Positions 48,643-57,838 of a stretch of 64,000 bases of DNA are shown here, in pieces; position 1 is the first letter of the stretch, and each line of letters opens with the position of its first letter. The stretch comes from JAHEJX01 sp041605955 (GTDB taxonomy: Bacteria; Actinomycetota; Acidimicrobiia; Spongiisociales; UBA5794), in NCBI GenBank assembly GCA_041605955.1, contig JBFIXI010000006.1, positions 1 through 64,000 on the forward strand, read 5' to 3'. Under the pieces are notes generated by a model that saw only the letters and a list, made by a program, of their open reading frames with translations, did not search any database and was not told the DNA's origin. The position numbers and the translations under genes were made by a program.

Positions 48643-50988
48643 TTACCGGGTGAGGGCTACGTCGAGGACGGCGCCGATGTCGTCGAGGACATGGAATGTC
48701 ATCTCGTCCCGTACCTCCTCGGGCACATCGTCGAGGTCTTGCTCGTTGCGCTTGGGCACTATGACCTCGGTCAGCCCGGCGCGATGCGCGGCCAACACCT
48801 TCTGCTTGATCCCACCGATGGGCAGAACCCGCCCTTGCAAGGTGACTTCGCCCGTCATGCCGACTGTGTCGCGCACCTTGCGGCCCGTCAGCAGCGACAC
48901 GAGCGCAGTTGTCATCGTGATGCCGGCCGATGGGCCGTCCTTGGGGATGGCTCCCGCCGGGACATGTACGTGGAACCGCCGCTTGGTGGCGTCTGCCGGC
49001 AAGCCCAGCCGAGCGGCATTGGACTCGACGTAGGACAGTGCGATTCTGGCGGACTCCCGCATGACATCGCCGAGCTGGCCCGTCAGCACCAAATCGGCGT
49101 CGCCGTCCATTGCGGTGGCCTCGACGAACAACACATCCCCGCCCGTGCCGGTGACGGCCAGCCCGGTGGCAACGCCCGGCAGCGCGGTCCGATCCTTGGC
49201 CTCGTCGCGGTGAACCGTTGGCTTGCCGAGCAGGTCCCGCAGGTCTTCTTCATTGACCGTGATCGGAGTCGCCACGGTGTCTAGCGCGATCCGAGTGGCG
49301 GCTTTGCGCACCAGCTTGCCCAGCGTGCGCTCCAGGGTGCGCACCCCGGCCTCCTGGGTGTAGCTGTCGACGATGGCGGCCAGCGCCTCGTCGCTCACGA
49401 CGAGCTCGTCGGACTCCAGCGCACCCCTCTCCATCTGCCTGGGCAGCAGATGGTTGCGGGCGATGGTCACCTTCTCGTGATCGGTGTAACCGTCCAGGCG
49501 GATCACCTCGGTTCGGTCGAGGAGCGGGGCCGGAATCGTCTCGACGATGTTGGCGGTCGCCAGGAACAGCACATTCGACAGATCGAGATCCAACTCGAGG
49601 TAGTTGTCTCGGAAAGTGTGGTTCTGCGCCGGGTCGAGGACTTCGAGCAGCGCGGAGGAGGGATCGCCCCGCCAATCAGCGCCGACCTTGTCCATCTCGT
49701 CGAGCAAGAAGACCGGGTTCATCGTCTTGGCCTCGGTGAGGGCGCGTACGATCCGGCCCGGTCGGGCCCCGACATACGTGCGCCGGTGGCCCCGGATCTC
49801 GGCTTCGTCGCGGATCCCGCCGAGTGCGACCCGGACGAACTCCCGTCCCAGCGCGCGCGCTACCGACTCGCCCAACGATGTCTTGCCGACTCCAGGGGGA
49901 CCGACGAGCAGGATGATGGTGCCCGCGTCGCCCCGCACTGACTTGGAATCGTCGGTCGGCTCGCGGTCACGCGCGGCGCGCAACTTGCGGACCGCCAGAT
50001 GCTCCACGATGCGCTCCTTGACGTCATCGAGACCGGTGTGGTCGGTGTCGAGCACCTGGCGGGCCTGTTCTAGATCGAGGTTGTCGTCCGAAGTGACCTC
50101 CCACGGCACGTCGAAGACCGTGTCCAGCCAGGTTCTGGTCCACGAGTGCTCCGGGCTCTGCTCGCTCATCCGCTCCAGGCGGTCGATCTCCTTGCCGATG
50201 GCGGTGGCCACCTTTTCGGGCAGGGCTCGCTCCTCGAGCTGGCGGCGATATTCGCTGATGGCGTCCGCGTCGTCCTCGCCCAGCTCCGAACGGATCGACT
50301 CCAGCTGCTGGCGGAGCAGGAACTCGCGCTGCGATTTGTCGATGCGCTCGCTGGCGTCTTCGCGCACCTTGCGGCGCAGCTGCATGTCGGCCAGGATCTC
50401 CCGCATCCAGCCAAGGACCAGATCGAGACGTTCGACCACGTCCGTGGTCTCGAGCACCTCGATCTTCTGGCGCACAGAGAGATCCGGGGAGTAGACGGCG
50501 AGGTCGGACAGCTGGCCAGGGTCGTCGATGTCGAGGATGCGTGACGCGGCCCCGCCGATGCCGCGCTGCTCCATTATCTCGGTGACAATCGCGCGGTACT
50601 CGGTGACCATGTCGTCGACGACCGGCGGGAAATCGGCGGGCTCCTCGACAGGGAATGCCTCTACCCAGAGAACCTCGCTGGGCACCTCGCTGGGCCACTC
50701 GCTGGGCCCGGGCCGGCCGGCGCCTACCCGGGCGCGCGCCACGCCGGCGATCAGTGCAGTAGTGGTGCGTTCCCCGCTCACCTCCTGGATGTCGGCGATC
50801 GTGCCCACGGAGGCGAAGCCCGCGTCGGTGCGCGGGATCAACAGGAGGCGCCCCCCGGTCGTTTCGGCAGCGGCTACGGCCCTTCTGGCCTCGTCGGACT
50901 CGATGCCGACGGTGACCACCATGTGGGGGAAGACCACGCCGTTGCGCAGGGGCAATACGGGCAGCGTCACGGTCGATGTGTCAGCCAT
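48643..50988 (-). CDS. lon: ATP-dependent Lon protease
   Basis: Protein of 781 residues, the usual length of LonA. The N-terminal LON substrate-binding domain (LPVLPLRNGVVFPHMVV) is followed by a coiled region, the AAA+ module with Walker A VGPPGVGKTSL and Walker B FLLDEMDK, and the peptidase domain with the catalytic serine in AIPKDGPSAGITM and the lysine in GGIKQKVLAAHRAG. It degrades misfolded and regulatory proteins in the cytoplasm. GAGAGGATTGA precedes the ATG. A HAIR-like repeat upstream suggests heat-shock control through HspR. Confidence 0.95.
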   Translation of the reverse strand: MADTSTVTLPVLPLRNGVVFPHMVVTVGIESDEARRAVAAAETTGGRLLLIPRTDAGFASVGTIADIQEVSGERTTTALIAGVARARVGAGRPGPSEWPSEVPSEVLWVEAFPVEEPADFPPVVDDMVTEYRAIVTEIMEQRGIGGAASRILDIDDPGQLSDLAVYSPDLSVRQKIEVLETTDVVERLDLVLGWMREILADMQLRRKVREDASERIDKSQREFLLRQQLESIRSELGEDDADAISEYRRQLEERALPEKVATAIGKEIDRLERMSEQSPEHSWTRTWLDTVFDVPWEVTSDDNLDLEQARQVLDTDHTGLDDVKERIVEHLAVRKLRAARDREPTDDSKSVRGDAGTIILLVGPPGVGKTSLGESVARALGREFVRVALGGIRDEAEIRGHRRTYVGARPGRIVRALTEAKTMNPVFLLDEMDKVGADWRGDPSSALLEVLDPAQNHTFRDNYLELDLDLSNVLFLATANIVETIPAPLLDRTEVIRLDGYTDHEKVTIARNHLLPRQMERGALESDELVVSDEALAAIVDSYTQEAGVRTLERTLGKLVRKAATRIALDTVATPITVNEEDLRDLLGKPTVHRDEAKDRTALPGVATGLAVTGTGGDVLFVEATAMDGDADLVLTGQLGDVMRESARIALSYVESNAARLGLPADATKRRFHVHVPAGAIPKDGPSAGITMTTALVSLLTGRKVRDTVGMTGEVTLQGRVLPIGGIKQKVLAAHRAGLTEVIVPKRNEQDLDDVPEEVRDEMTFHVLDDIGAVLDVALTR

Positions 50989-51070
50989 TCAATCCTCTCG
51001 AGCTCAGGAGGGGTATAGCAGCCGACGGTGGAGAAATATTCCCGAACTTCGCATCAAAAGGCCCAGAGAA

Positions 51071-51091
51071 TCTGAGTTTATAAGACTCAGG
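51071..51091. promoter_or_regulatory. HAIR-like inverted repeat (HspR operator) upstream of lon
   Basis: TCTGAGT, seven bases, ACTCAGG, compared with the HAIR consensus CTTGAGT-N7-ACTCAAG. The inner half-sites TGAGT and ACTCA and the 7-base spacing are exact; three outer positions differ. It lies 83 bases before the lon start, within an AT-rich stretch. HspR is known to repress lon and dnaK in actinobacteria. Confidence 0.6.
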
Positions 51092-51137
51092 TTAGGTCCA
51101 GTTATCCGTGTATTTCGGGGTTGGTAGCCTGGCCCCG

Positions 51138-51923
51138 ATGCCAAGCGATCCGGCTCTCGCTCGCCAGGAGATGGACGGCCTGCTGCGCGGCGGCCGTCTG
51201 ACGTCATACGATCCGAGCTGGTTCGATTACTGCGGCCAGACGCTGACGCCCCACCACATCGAATCGGTCTTGGCGCCGTTCCTGTCGCCGGAGCGGGTGG
51301 CGAGGATCGACGCAGCGCTGGACAACCGAACCTACAACTTGAGTGTGGTCGTGGACGGGATGGTCGACACGGGCAACGTCGCCGCCGTGATGCGGTCCGC
51401 CGACGCCTTCGGCGTCCAGGCCTTTCACGCCATCGATCGGGCCGGGAGCTACAAGCATTCCAGACGCACGTCCCAGGGCGTGCGTAAGTGGGTCGACCGC
51501 TGGGTGTGGCGTGACCCTGAGGACGCCATCGCCGCGTTGCGTGCCCGCAACTACCGTATCGTCGTGGCCGATAGTGAGGGCGGCACCCCGTTGGAGGCCG
51601 TCGACTTCAGTCGTCGCACCGCCCTCGTGTTCGGGAACGAGCTGGAAGGAGTGAGCGCCAGCTTGCGGGCCGCAGCCGCCGAGATCACGGCCATCGAGAT
51701 GTCCGGGTTTGCTCGGTCGTTGAACATCTCCGTGGCGGCCGCAGTATGTCTCCACCAGGCACGGCGCGATCGAGTTGCGCGGCTGGGGCGTCATGGCGAC
51801 CTGAGCGACGGCGATCGGGAGCGGCTGCGTGCGGTGTTTGCGATCAAATCGGTGCGGCATGCCCGCCAGATCATCGAGCGGGCAGTGGCCGAGTCGAGCA
51901 GCGCTTCCGGGCTCACGGGTTGA
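51138..51923 (+). CDS. SpoU/TrmH-family 2'-O-methyltransferase
   Basis: Protein of 261 residues from ATG 51138; a GTG at 51108 in frame is less likely because of the AT-rich promoter-like sequence. The SPOUT knot motifs are VDGMVDTGNVAAVMRSADAFGVQAFHAID (motif 1, N and R), ALVFGNELEGVS (motif 2) and SGFARSLNISVAAAVCLHQARRD (motif 3). It is closest to TrmH, which methylates ribose of G18 in tRNA. The N-terminal 40 residues may bind RNA. It is divergent from lon and ends 11 bases inside the convergent lipoprotein gene. Confidence 0.85.
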   Translation: MPSDPALARQEMDGLLRGGRLTSYDPSWFDYCGQTLTPHHIESVLAPFLSPERVARIDAALDNRTYNLSVVVDGMVDTGNVAAVMRSADAFGVQAFHAIDRAGSYKHSRRTSQGVRKWVDRWVWRDPEDAIAALRARNYRIVVADSEGGTPLEAVDFSRRTALVFGNELEGVSASLRAAAAEITAIEMSGFARSLNISVAAAVCLHQARRDRVARLGRHGDLSDGDRERLRAVFAIKSVRHARQIIERAVAESSSASGLTG

Positions 51924-52941
51924 GCGGGGTCACCTGATTCAGCGGTTTATCGGCGCCCTCGGACAGCGTGACGTATGTCAGCTCGCCGGGGACGAAGGTG
52001 AGCGCCTCACCTTGGATCTCGTCCGGGCTCGGCCCCAGACACGGCTCGGTAGCCAACGTCTGTTCGTAAGCGAGGTCGGTGCGCGCCCACATCCACACGT
52101 GGGAGTAGCCACGTAGCGCCAGCACCGTGCCGTCGCTCGTCACATCGGCGGCTGTCACTGCTCCGTCGCCCGCCAGGCGGAGCCGAGCGACCTCCGTCAT
52201 CGGCGTCGGTCGTGAGCTTTGCAGCGCGTCCACTGGAGCCCGAAAGACCACTGCGGGCTCGCCGGCCGGCGGCTTGGTCACCACGAAGACGTCGCCGGTG
52301 ATCGGATCCACCCAGAACGCTTCGGAGTCCACGGCGGAATCCGGATAGGTGAGGCGAATCGTGGCGATGTCTGAGATCATCGCCGGTGGGTCGACCAAGT
52401 CGGGCTCGGGGAAGCGAAGCAAGCTGATGGTGCGCCGCAGCCGGAGGTTGTCGCCGATGTCTCCGATGTAGACGTAGCTGACTCCCGGCTCGGGGCCGGG
52501 GCCAATCGCGATGTCCTCCCAGTCGAAGCCGACCGTCCCCGCCAACTCGAACGAGCCCAGCTGGTCGCCGGCCGGGCCCACCGCGTGGAGGACCGCACGG
52601 TTGCCGGAGTCATTGACCACCCAGTACGCGGGCCGGCGGCGACTGGCGGCGATGCCCGATGCTTCTCGGATCTCGTCGCTGGAGACGATCCCCAGCTCAC
52701 GAGTAGCGGGGTCGTACAGATCGCAAACGGTTCCCTCGCCGACGGCCGGCCCGGGCGGGAGCTCCGCTGTCGTGGTCGAGCCGACCGTAGGAGCCGCCGT
52801 GGCCGACGCCGCGGGCAAGGGCTGCAATGGTGAGGGGACATCATCGAGGCGAGCGGCGCCGCCCGACTCGGGCGGCACGCATCCCGCGACGAGCAGGACA
52901 GCGGTTCCGGCCACTGCGGCGATCACGAGTCGTCGGCCCAT
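51913..52941 (-). CDS. Predicted lipoprotein, beta-propeller-like, function unknown
   Basis: Protein of 342 residues. The signal MGRRLVIAAVAGTAVLLVAGC has lipobox VAGC at Cys21 and is followed by a Pro/Ala/Thr linker. The remaining 270 residues contain repeats of the kind seen in propeller proteins (EASGIAASRRRPAYWVVNDSGN, FDWEDIAIGPGPEPGVSYVYIGDIGDN and SEAFWVDPITGDVFVVTKP), but no family was assigned. Anchored outside the membrane. The stop lies inside the end of the convergent methyltransferase gene, an 11-base overlap. Confidence 0.65.
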   Translation of the reverse strand: MGRRLVIAAVAGTAVLLVAGCVPPESGGAARLDDVPSPLQPLPAASATAAPTVGSTTTAELPPGPAVGEGTVCDLYDPATRELGIVSSDEIREASGIAASRRRPAYWVVNDSGNRAVLHAVGPAGDQLGSFELAGTVGFDWEDIAIGPGPEPGVSYVYIGDIGDNLRLRRTISLLRFPEPDLVDPPAMISDIATIRLTYPDSAVDSEAFWVDPITGDVFVVTKPPAGEPAVVFRAPVDALQSSRPTPMTEVARLRLAGDGAVTAADVTSDGTVLALRGYSHVWMWARTDLAYEQTLATEPCLGPSPDEIQGEALTFVPGELTYVTLSEGADKPLNQVTPLNP

Positions 52942-52979
52942 GGCGCCGATATTGCCAGCACCGAGGGGCTAATCGGGGC

Positions 52980-54332
52980 CTACGGGTTCGCCGAGCTGAG
53001 AGTCCCCAGCAGCCGCAGGGCAATTGCTTCGGCGATCGTTCCCCGGCGGAGCTCGTCGAGATCCTGACTCTCATTGGGGCCGTGGGCTGCACTGGTGGGA
53101 TCGCCAACGCCTGTGAGCAGCATGGCGGCCTCGGGAAACATGTCGGCGAAGGCGGCAACGAAGGGGATGGAGCCCCCTTGACCGATCTCGAGGGGCTCGC
53201 GGCCCCAGGCCACCGAGAACGCCTGTCGGAATGCGTCGTAAGCCGCTCCATTGGTCGCCAGGTCGACAGCGGCGCCTTCACTGCCTGGGGTGACGCTCAC
53301 CTGGGCTCCCCACGGAGCATGGGTTTCGAGATGGGTGCGTAGCGCCTCCATGGCTCGAGTCGGGTCGTCTCCCGGCGCCAATCGCAAGCTCACCTTGGCG
53401 CGGGCGGCCGGTACTAGTGCATTGATCGCATGTGCCACCGGCGGTGCGTCGATTGCCAGGACGGAGATTGCCGGCTGGCGCCACATTCGTTCGGTGATGG
53501 CTCCGGTCCCGATGAGGCGCAGGCCGTCTACGGCGCCCACTTGGCCCAGCAGCTCCTCGGCAGCCAGGTCGATGGGTGTCGTCCCGCCCGAGACGAGGCC
53601 GGTCACAGCAACCGCGCCGCGATCATCGTGCAGGGTTGCCAGCAATCGGCACATTGTCGTCAGCGCGTCGGGAACCGGGCCGCCGAAGCTCCCGCTGTGG
53701 ACGGCCGCCGCCAGGGTCCGTACCTCGACCACACAGTCGACCAAGCCCCGCAGACTCACGGTGAGAGCCGGTTCGCCGACTCGCCAGTTGGCCGAATCGG
53801 CGATGACGATGGCATCAGCTGTGAGCTGTTCTTGGTAGGCGCTCAGGAAGTCGCCGAGATGGCGGGAGCCGATCTCCTCCTCGCCCTCGATGAAGACCTT
53901 GACCCCGACGGGTGGTCTGCCGCCGTGCGCCCGGATGGCGCCGAGGTGGAGCGCGATCCCGGCTTTGTCGTCGGATGTGCCCCGGCCGTAGAGCCGCCCG
54001 TGGCGCTCGGTGGGCTCGAACGGAGGTGACTCCCACAGCTCCTCGGGGCCTGGGGGCTGCACGTCGTGGTGGGCGTAGAGCAGGATGGTGGGCGCTCCCG
54101 GTGGGGCCGGGATCTCACCGAATACGGCAGGATGGGCACCGTCGAGCTCCAGCAACTGAACATCGGCGAGACCCTCGTCTTCGAGCAGCTCTCGAACCGC
54201 TTCGGCGGACCGGCGCACCTGGTGACTGTCGAAACCGGGGGCACTGATGGACGGAATGCGCACCAATGACTCGAGGTCGGCCCGAATACGATCGAAGCCC
54301 TCATCGACGGCGGAGGTCAGGTCGTGATGCAT
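52980..54332 (-). CDS. M20-family dipeptidase (ArgE/DapE/ACY1/CPG2 type)
   Basis: Protein of 450 residues with the complete M20 zinc site: LLYAHHDVQPPG (His and Asp), GRGTSDDKAGIALHLGAIRAHGG, FIEGEEEIGSRHLGDFL (Glu general base and ligand), ADSANWRVGEPALTVSLRG, and the last histidine in GDPTSAAHGPNESQDLDELRRG. The dimerisation domain lies between about 190 and 310. It is a cytosolic dipeptidase of the PepV/carnosinase group by pattern. Divergent from the gene at 54400. Confidence 0.9.
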   Translation of the reverse strand: MHHDLTSAVDEGFDRIRADLESLVRIPSISAPGFDSHQVRRSAEAVRELLEDEGLADVQLLELDGAHPAVFGEIPAPPGAPTILLYAHHDVQPPGPEELWESPPFEPTERHGRLYGRGTSDDKAGIALHLGAIRAHGGRPPVGVKVFIEGEEEIGSRHLGDFLSAYQEQLTADAIVIADSANWRVGEPALTVSLRGLVDCVVEVRTLAAAVHSGSFGGPVPDALTTMCRLLATLHDDRGAVAVTGLVSGGTTPIDLAAEELLGQVGAVDGLRLIGTGAITERMWRQPAISVLAIDAPPVAHAINALVPAARAKVSLRLAPGDDPTRAMEALRTHLETHAPWGAQVSVTPGSEGAAVDLATNGAAYDAFRQAFSVAWGREPLEIGQGGSIPFVAAFADMFPEAAMLLTGVGDPTSAAHGPNESQDLDELRRGTIAEAIALRLLGTLSSANP

Positions 54333-54399
54333 ACGGCGAGGCTAGCTGTGGGGAGGCATGGTGGGGTGCCCGTGAGCACGGCCCAATTAAGGTGTTTTC

Positions 54400-55218
54400 A
54401 TGGTCGATCTCGACCTGGGACGTTGGATCATCATTGGGGTTGGTGTCAGCCTTCTGCTCCTCGGCCTGCGTACTTGGTTACCTAAGGCGGCCGGGCGGCG
54501 GGTCGCCGAACGCGGCTCGATAGTCGGGCCGGCGCTCAAGCCGACCTATGAGCAACAAGCCATGCGCCGCACGGGCGCCGATATGCAGCATGTGGCGAAT
54601 CGTCAACTGCACGACGACATGGTGGCCGATGCGGTGAAGCTGAAGCTACGCGCTCGCACAGGTGACCGTGCCGAGCGTCTCGACACGCTGGACCGGGCGA
54701 TCAGCAAAGTGGAAGATGCGCTCACCGCCCGTCCCCAGAGCTACGAGGGCACCAAGCTGCTCGGTGAGCTCCACCTCGACCGGGCGTTTCTCAACGAGAG
54801 CCTCGAAGCCGTTGCCGAATTGGAACAGGCCGCCCAGCTGTTTCAACAGGCCTCGTCCTACCGGCTCGGCGTGATCGACAACTACATCGGCCGGGCGTGG
54901 TGCTACCTGCAGATGACCCGGGTCGATCCGGACTACGCCGCCACCTACGCAGAGAAGGCGGCCGCGGCCTTCTCTGCCGGTTTCGAACGAGCCAAACAGA
55001 ATGTATGGGTGCTGCGGGGCTGGGGCCTGGCAATCGATCGGTATGCACGGTCTGGCCAGGCCGAAGCCGCCCGACTCGCCGACCTCGAGTCCCAATATCG
55101 GCGCGCGCTGGCGGAGCACCGCGGCGGCCAGCACGATTTGTTCGACTGGTACAGCCAGGCGCGGCGCGCCGCAGATCCTCTGTGGATCGAGGTACCGCCG
55201 TTGCGCGACGTCTACTGA
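54400..55218 (+). CDS. Membrane-anchored TPR-like protein, function unknown
   Basis: Protein of 272 residues; ATG 54400 with AAGGTG before it. One N-terminal helix (WIIIGVGVSLLLLGLRTW) anchors it, and the rest is all-helical with TPR-like pairs (LDTLDRAISKVEDALTARPQSYEGTKLLGELHLDRAFLNES, ELEQAAQLFQQASSYRLGVIDNYIGRAWCYL). It probably acts as a scaffold facing the cytoplasm. Not similar to a family I can name. Confidence 0.7.
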   Translation: MVDLDLGRWIIIGVGVSLLLLGLRTWLPKAAGRRVAERGSIVGPALKPTYEQQAMRRTGADMQHVANRQLHDDMVADAVKLKLRARTGDRAERLDTLDRAISKVEDALTARPQSYEGTKLLGELHLDRAFLNESLEAVAELEQAAQLFQQASSYRLGVIDNYIGRAWCYLQMTRVDPDYAATYAEKAAAAFSAGFERAKQNVWVLRGWGLAIDRYARSGQAEAARLADLESQYRRALAEHRGGQHDLFDWYSQARRAADPLWIEVPPLRDVY

Positions 55219-55381
55219 GATCCGGTGTCGCTTGGTCCGCTGAGAGCCGATGCCTCGTTCGATCCGCCGGCGAAGCCGAAGCCCGAATTGAGTTAGTCAG
55301 GTCAGAGCTGCCCGGCGAAATCCGCCTGTCTTCGGGTATTCTGTTTTAGCTTGCTGCCGGGCGGTGAGAGGAGTGCAGCAA

Positions 55382-55657
55382 ATGGGGGTAAATAACCGCT
55401 CTTTCCGTCGCCGGCGGGCGCGCCGCGCGGGGCCCGATCTCTCGGAACGCATCGAGACCATCACTACGCCCCTCGACCGTCCTCCGTCTGCGCCCGAGTT
55501 CGGCTCGGGAGTGCTACCACCCGGCAAGTCGCGCTACCAGCGAATGTCGGCCCACCTCCCATCTGGGGTGGCACCCTTCCATGGCATAGGGGTTCTGCCG
55601 GCGGACGTCGCCGTCGACCTCCGCAGCGACGACCCTTCGATCGATCTCACCGGCTGA
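55382..55657 (+). CDS. Small basic hypothetical protein
   Basis: Protein of 91 residues from ATG 55382 with GAGAGGAG upstream. It begins with an Arg-rich stretch (NNRSFRRRRARRAGPD) and ends in an acidic DLRSDDPSIDLTG. No membrane helix, no recognised domain. Codon use is in line with neighbours. It may be a nucleic-acid-associated protein. Confidence 0.45.
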   Translation: MGVNNRSFRRRRARRAGPDLSERIETITTPLDRPPSAPEFGSGVLPPGKSRYQRMSAHLPSGVAPFHGIGVLPADVAVDLRSDDPSIDLTG

Positions 55658-55728
55658 AGGGGCTGAAGCCGGCGGCCGCGTTGTCGCGTATGCCGATCGG
55701 GAGAGCCCGCCCCGTTTGTCGCCCATGA

Positions 55729-56058
55729 ACCACTTCAGGCGGTCGCGACAAGCGGCATGGCAATCGGCAGACCGGCTCCCCCAACCTGTCGGGTAGTGAC
55801 TCGACTGGGGGCGAGTTTCCTATTCCGGCGCCGGGAAACGAGCGGGGGGCCGCACTGTTCCTCACTGCGCTGGCCATGTTCATCCTCATTGGGTTCTTGG
55901 CACTGGCGCTCGACATTTCCGTGGCCATGATGGACAGGCGCGATGCCCAGAATGCCCCCGACCATGCGGGGGGAGAATCCGCGCTTCAATCCTCGCGGTC
56001 GCTGAGCTCGACGTACTCGCCCTTGGGCACGGCGACGCGTGCGATCCGACGTGTGTAG
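55729..56058 (+). pseudogene. Decayed TadG/TadE-like Flp pilus assembly fragment
   Basis: An open frame from just after a stop at 55726 to 56058 holds NERGAALFLTALAMFILIGF and then LALALDISVAMMDRRDAQNAP, which matches the N-terminal membrane helix of Tad-domain proteins (RGA, helix, RRxLQNAADAAALA). Immediately afterwards, where such proteins run into a conserved A-rich helix, the frame runs into sequence that overlaps the end of the antisense Na/Pi transporter gene and then stops. No clear start codon with ribosome binding site precedes it. It looks like the 5' remainder of a deleted gene. It could instead be a small single-helix membrane protein. Confidence 0.5.
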
Positions 56059-57698
56059 TAGTAGATGCGGCGGAGGTTGGCGATGACGTCGGTCTCGAGC
56101 CGATACGTGGCTACTCGCTCCGGCGCCTCCGTCGAGAGTCGTCCCGCTTGCCTGGCCGCTGCGCTCCGTTCCAAGCTGTTGATCTGCTTCTTCATCTTGA
56201 TGGCACGACGCGCCGAATCCGGATCCTTGTCCGTCAGGGCTGCGATGGACAGTTGGAGCGCCTCCAGCACGGCGCTGTGCACCTCGGAGAGGACCTCGAT
56301 CGCTTCGTCGGTGACTGCGAGGTTCTGCTCGACCCGCCCGAGGCCCAGCCCAACCAGGTTGGTTTCGATGACGTCGCCGATCGCTTCGAGGTTGTTGGTT
56401 GTGGCGATCATGCTGAAGAGCTCATCGGCGGCGGCGTCGTTGAGGCGATTCATGCCGATCTTCCCCAAGAAGTCGATGATCTGGGCATGCAGGCTGTCGA
56501 CCTCGGCGTCTCCCTGCTCGATCTCGAGCAATGTCCACCGTGTGCCCCTGACCAGGGCGGGGAGCACCTCGATCAGCATCGTCTCTACCCGGCTCGCCAT
56601 GCGCAGTATCTCCAACCGGGCCCGATCCAGAGCCAAGATTGGGGTGCGCAAGAGGGTCTCGTCGAGATACTTGAGACGGATCAGCTCGTCCTCATCGCCG
56701 GGACGGTTCGGGACGATCCGATATACCAGCTTGGCGATCCGCGTGGTAAACGGCAGGAAGATCACCGCGTTGGCGATGTTGAATATGGCGTGGGCGTTGG
56801 CGATCTCACGGGCGGTGCCTCCTCCGATGGACGACACGACGTTGACGAGCACGGCCAGCAAGGGCAGCCACAGCACGACACCGCCCACGTTGAACAGCAC
56901 GTGGGCGGCCGCCGCCCGCATGGCGTCGCGCGGCTTGCCGAGCGCCGCCAGAATCGCGGTGATCGCCGTGCCCACGTTCGCGCCCAACACCAGGGCCAGG
57001 CCCGTCTCGATGTTGATCAGCCCTTGCTGTGCCAGGACGATCACGATGCCCGTCGTAGCCGACGACGACTGCACGACAGCGGTGAACGCCGCTCCGACGA
57101 GTATGCCGAAGAACGGATTCTCGAGCCGAGCCATTATGTCGAGAAACGCATCCGAGCCACGGAGTGGCGACATTGCATCGCCCATCACGGTCATCCCGTA
57201 AAAGACCAGGCCGAGCCCGAGCACCACGAGGCCCTGGGTGCGACGCTTCTCGGATCTGGCGAAGAAGCTGATGCCGAAACCCACCGCGACCGCAACGAGA
57301 GCCACTGTGGAGACGTTGAAGGCGATGATCTGAGCCGTGACCGTCGTGCCGATGTTCGCTCCGATGATGACCCCGATGGACTGCTGGAACGTCATCAGCC
57401 CGGAGGTGATGAACCCGACGACCAGCACGGTTGTGACCGACGATGACTGGATGAGCGCGGTCAGGCCCGCCCCGGTGAGCAACCCCACCAGCGGCCGGCC
57501 GGTGAGTTGTAGCAGCACGGTGCGCATCCGATCGCCGGCGATGAGGCGCAGCGACTCGGTCATGCGCTCCATGCCGAGCAGGAAGATGGCCAGCCCGCCG
57601 AGGAGACCGACGATCAGGAGGAAGGTGTCGATGTCTTCGGCAGCACCAGAGGTGGTTTCTGCGGCTGCGATGAGTCCTGGGATGTTGAGGATCGGCAC
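55986..57698 (-). CDS. Na/Pi cotransporter family protein with PhoU-like C-terminal domain
   Basis: Protein of 570 residues starting at GTG 57698; the frame is open further up but enters the next gene's promoter region. Two PNaS repeats carry the QSSS motifs (GLTALIQSSSVTTVLVVGFITSGL and AAFTAVVQSSSATTGIVIVLAQQGL), with GANIGTTVTAQI and GANVGTAITAIL between. After the last helix a PhoU-like helical region covers about 340-550 (RLEILRMASRVETMLIEVLPALVRG). It takes up phosphate, or a related anion, with sodium. No ribosome binding site is obvious. Not in an operon with its neighbours. Confidence 0.87.
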   Translation of the reverse strand: MPILNIPGLIAAAETTSGAAEDIDTFLLIVGLLGGLAIFLLGMERMTESLRLIAGDRMRTVLLQLTGRPLVGLLTGAGLTALIQSSSVTTVLVVGFITSGLMTFQQSIGVIIGANIGTTVTAQIIAFNVSTVALVAVAVGFGISFFARSEKRRTQGLVVLGLGLVFYGMTVMGDAMSPLRGSDAFLDIMARLENPFFGILVGAAFTAVVQSSSATTGIVIVLAQQGLINIETGLALVLGANVGTAITAILAALGKPRDAMRAAAAHVLFNVGGVVLWLPLLAVLVNVVSSIGGGTAREIANAHAIFNIANAVIFLPFTTRIAKLVYRIVPNRPGDEDELIRLKYLDETLLRTPILALDRARLEILRMASRVETMLIEVLPALVRGTRWTLLEIEQGDAEVDSLHAQIIDFLGKIGMNRLNDAAADELFSMIATTNNLEAIGDVIETNLVGLGLGRVEQNLAVTDEAIEVLSEVHSAVLEALQLSIAALTDKDPDSARRAIKMKKQINSLERSAAARQAGRLSTEAPERVATYRLETDVIANLRRIYYYTRRIARVAVPKGEYVELSDRED

Positions 57699-57838
57699 GA
57701 CTGGGCGCTCATTCGTCGGTTGCGGGGACGCATTGTGCCGCGGTGCTGCGCAGAACGCAGATTCTTCTCGATACCTCAGCCGGATGAGTTCGATCCGAGC
57801 TCTGCGCTTGCCGGGCTCCCCCAGCCAAGGGGGGCGGT

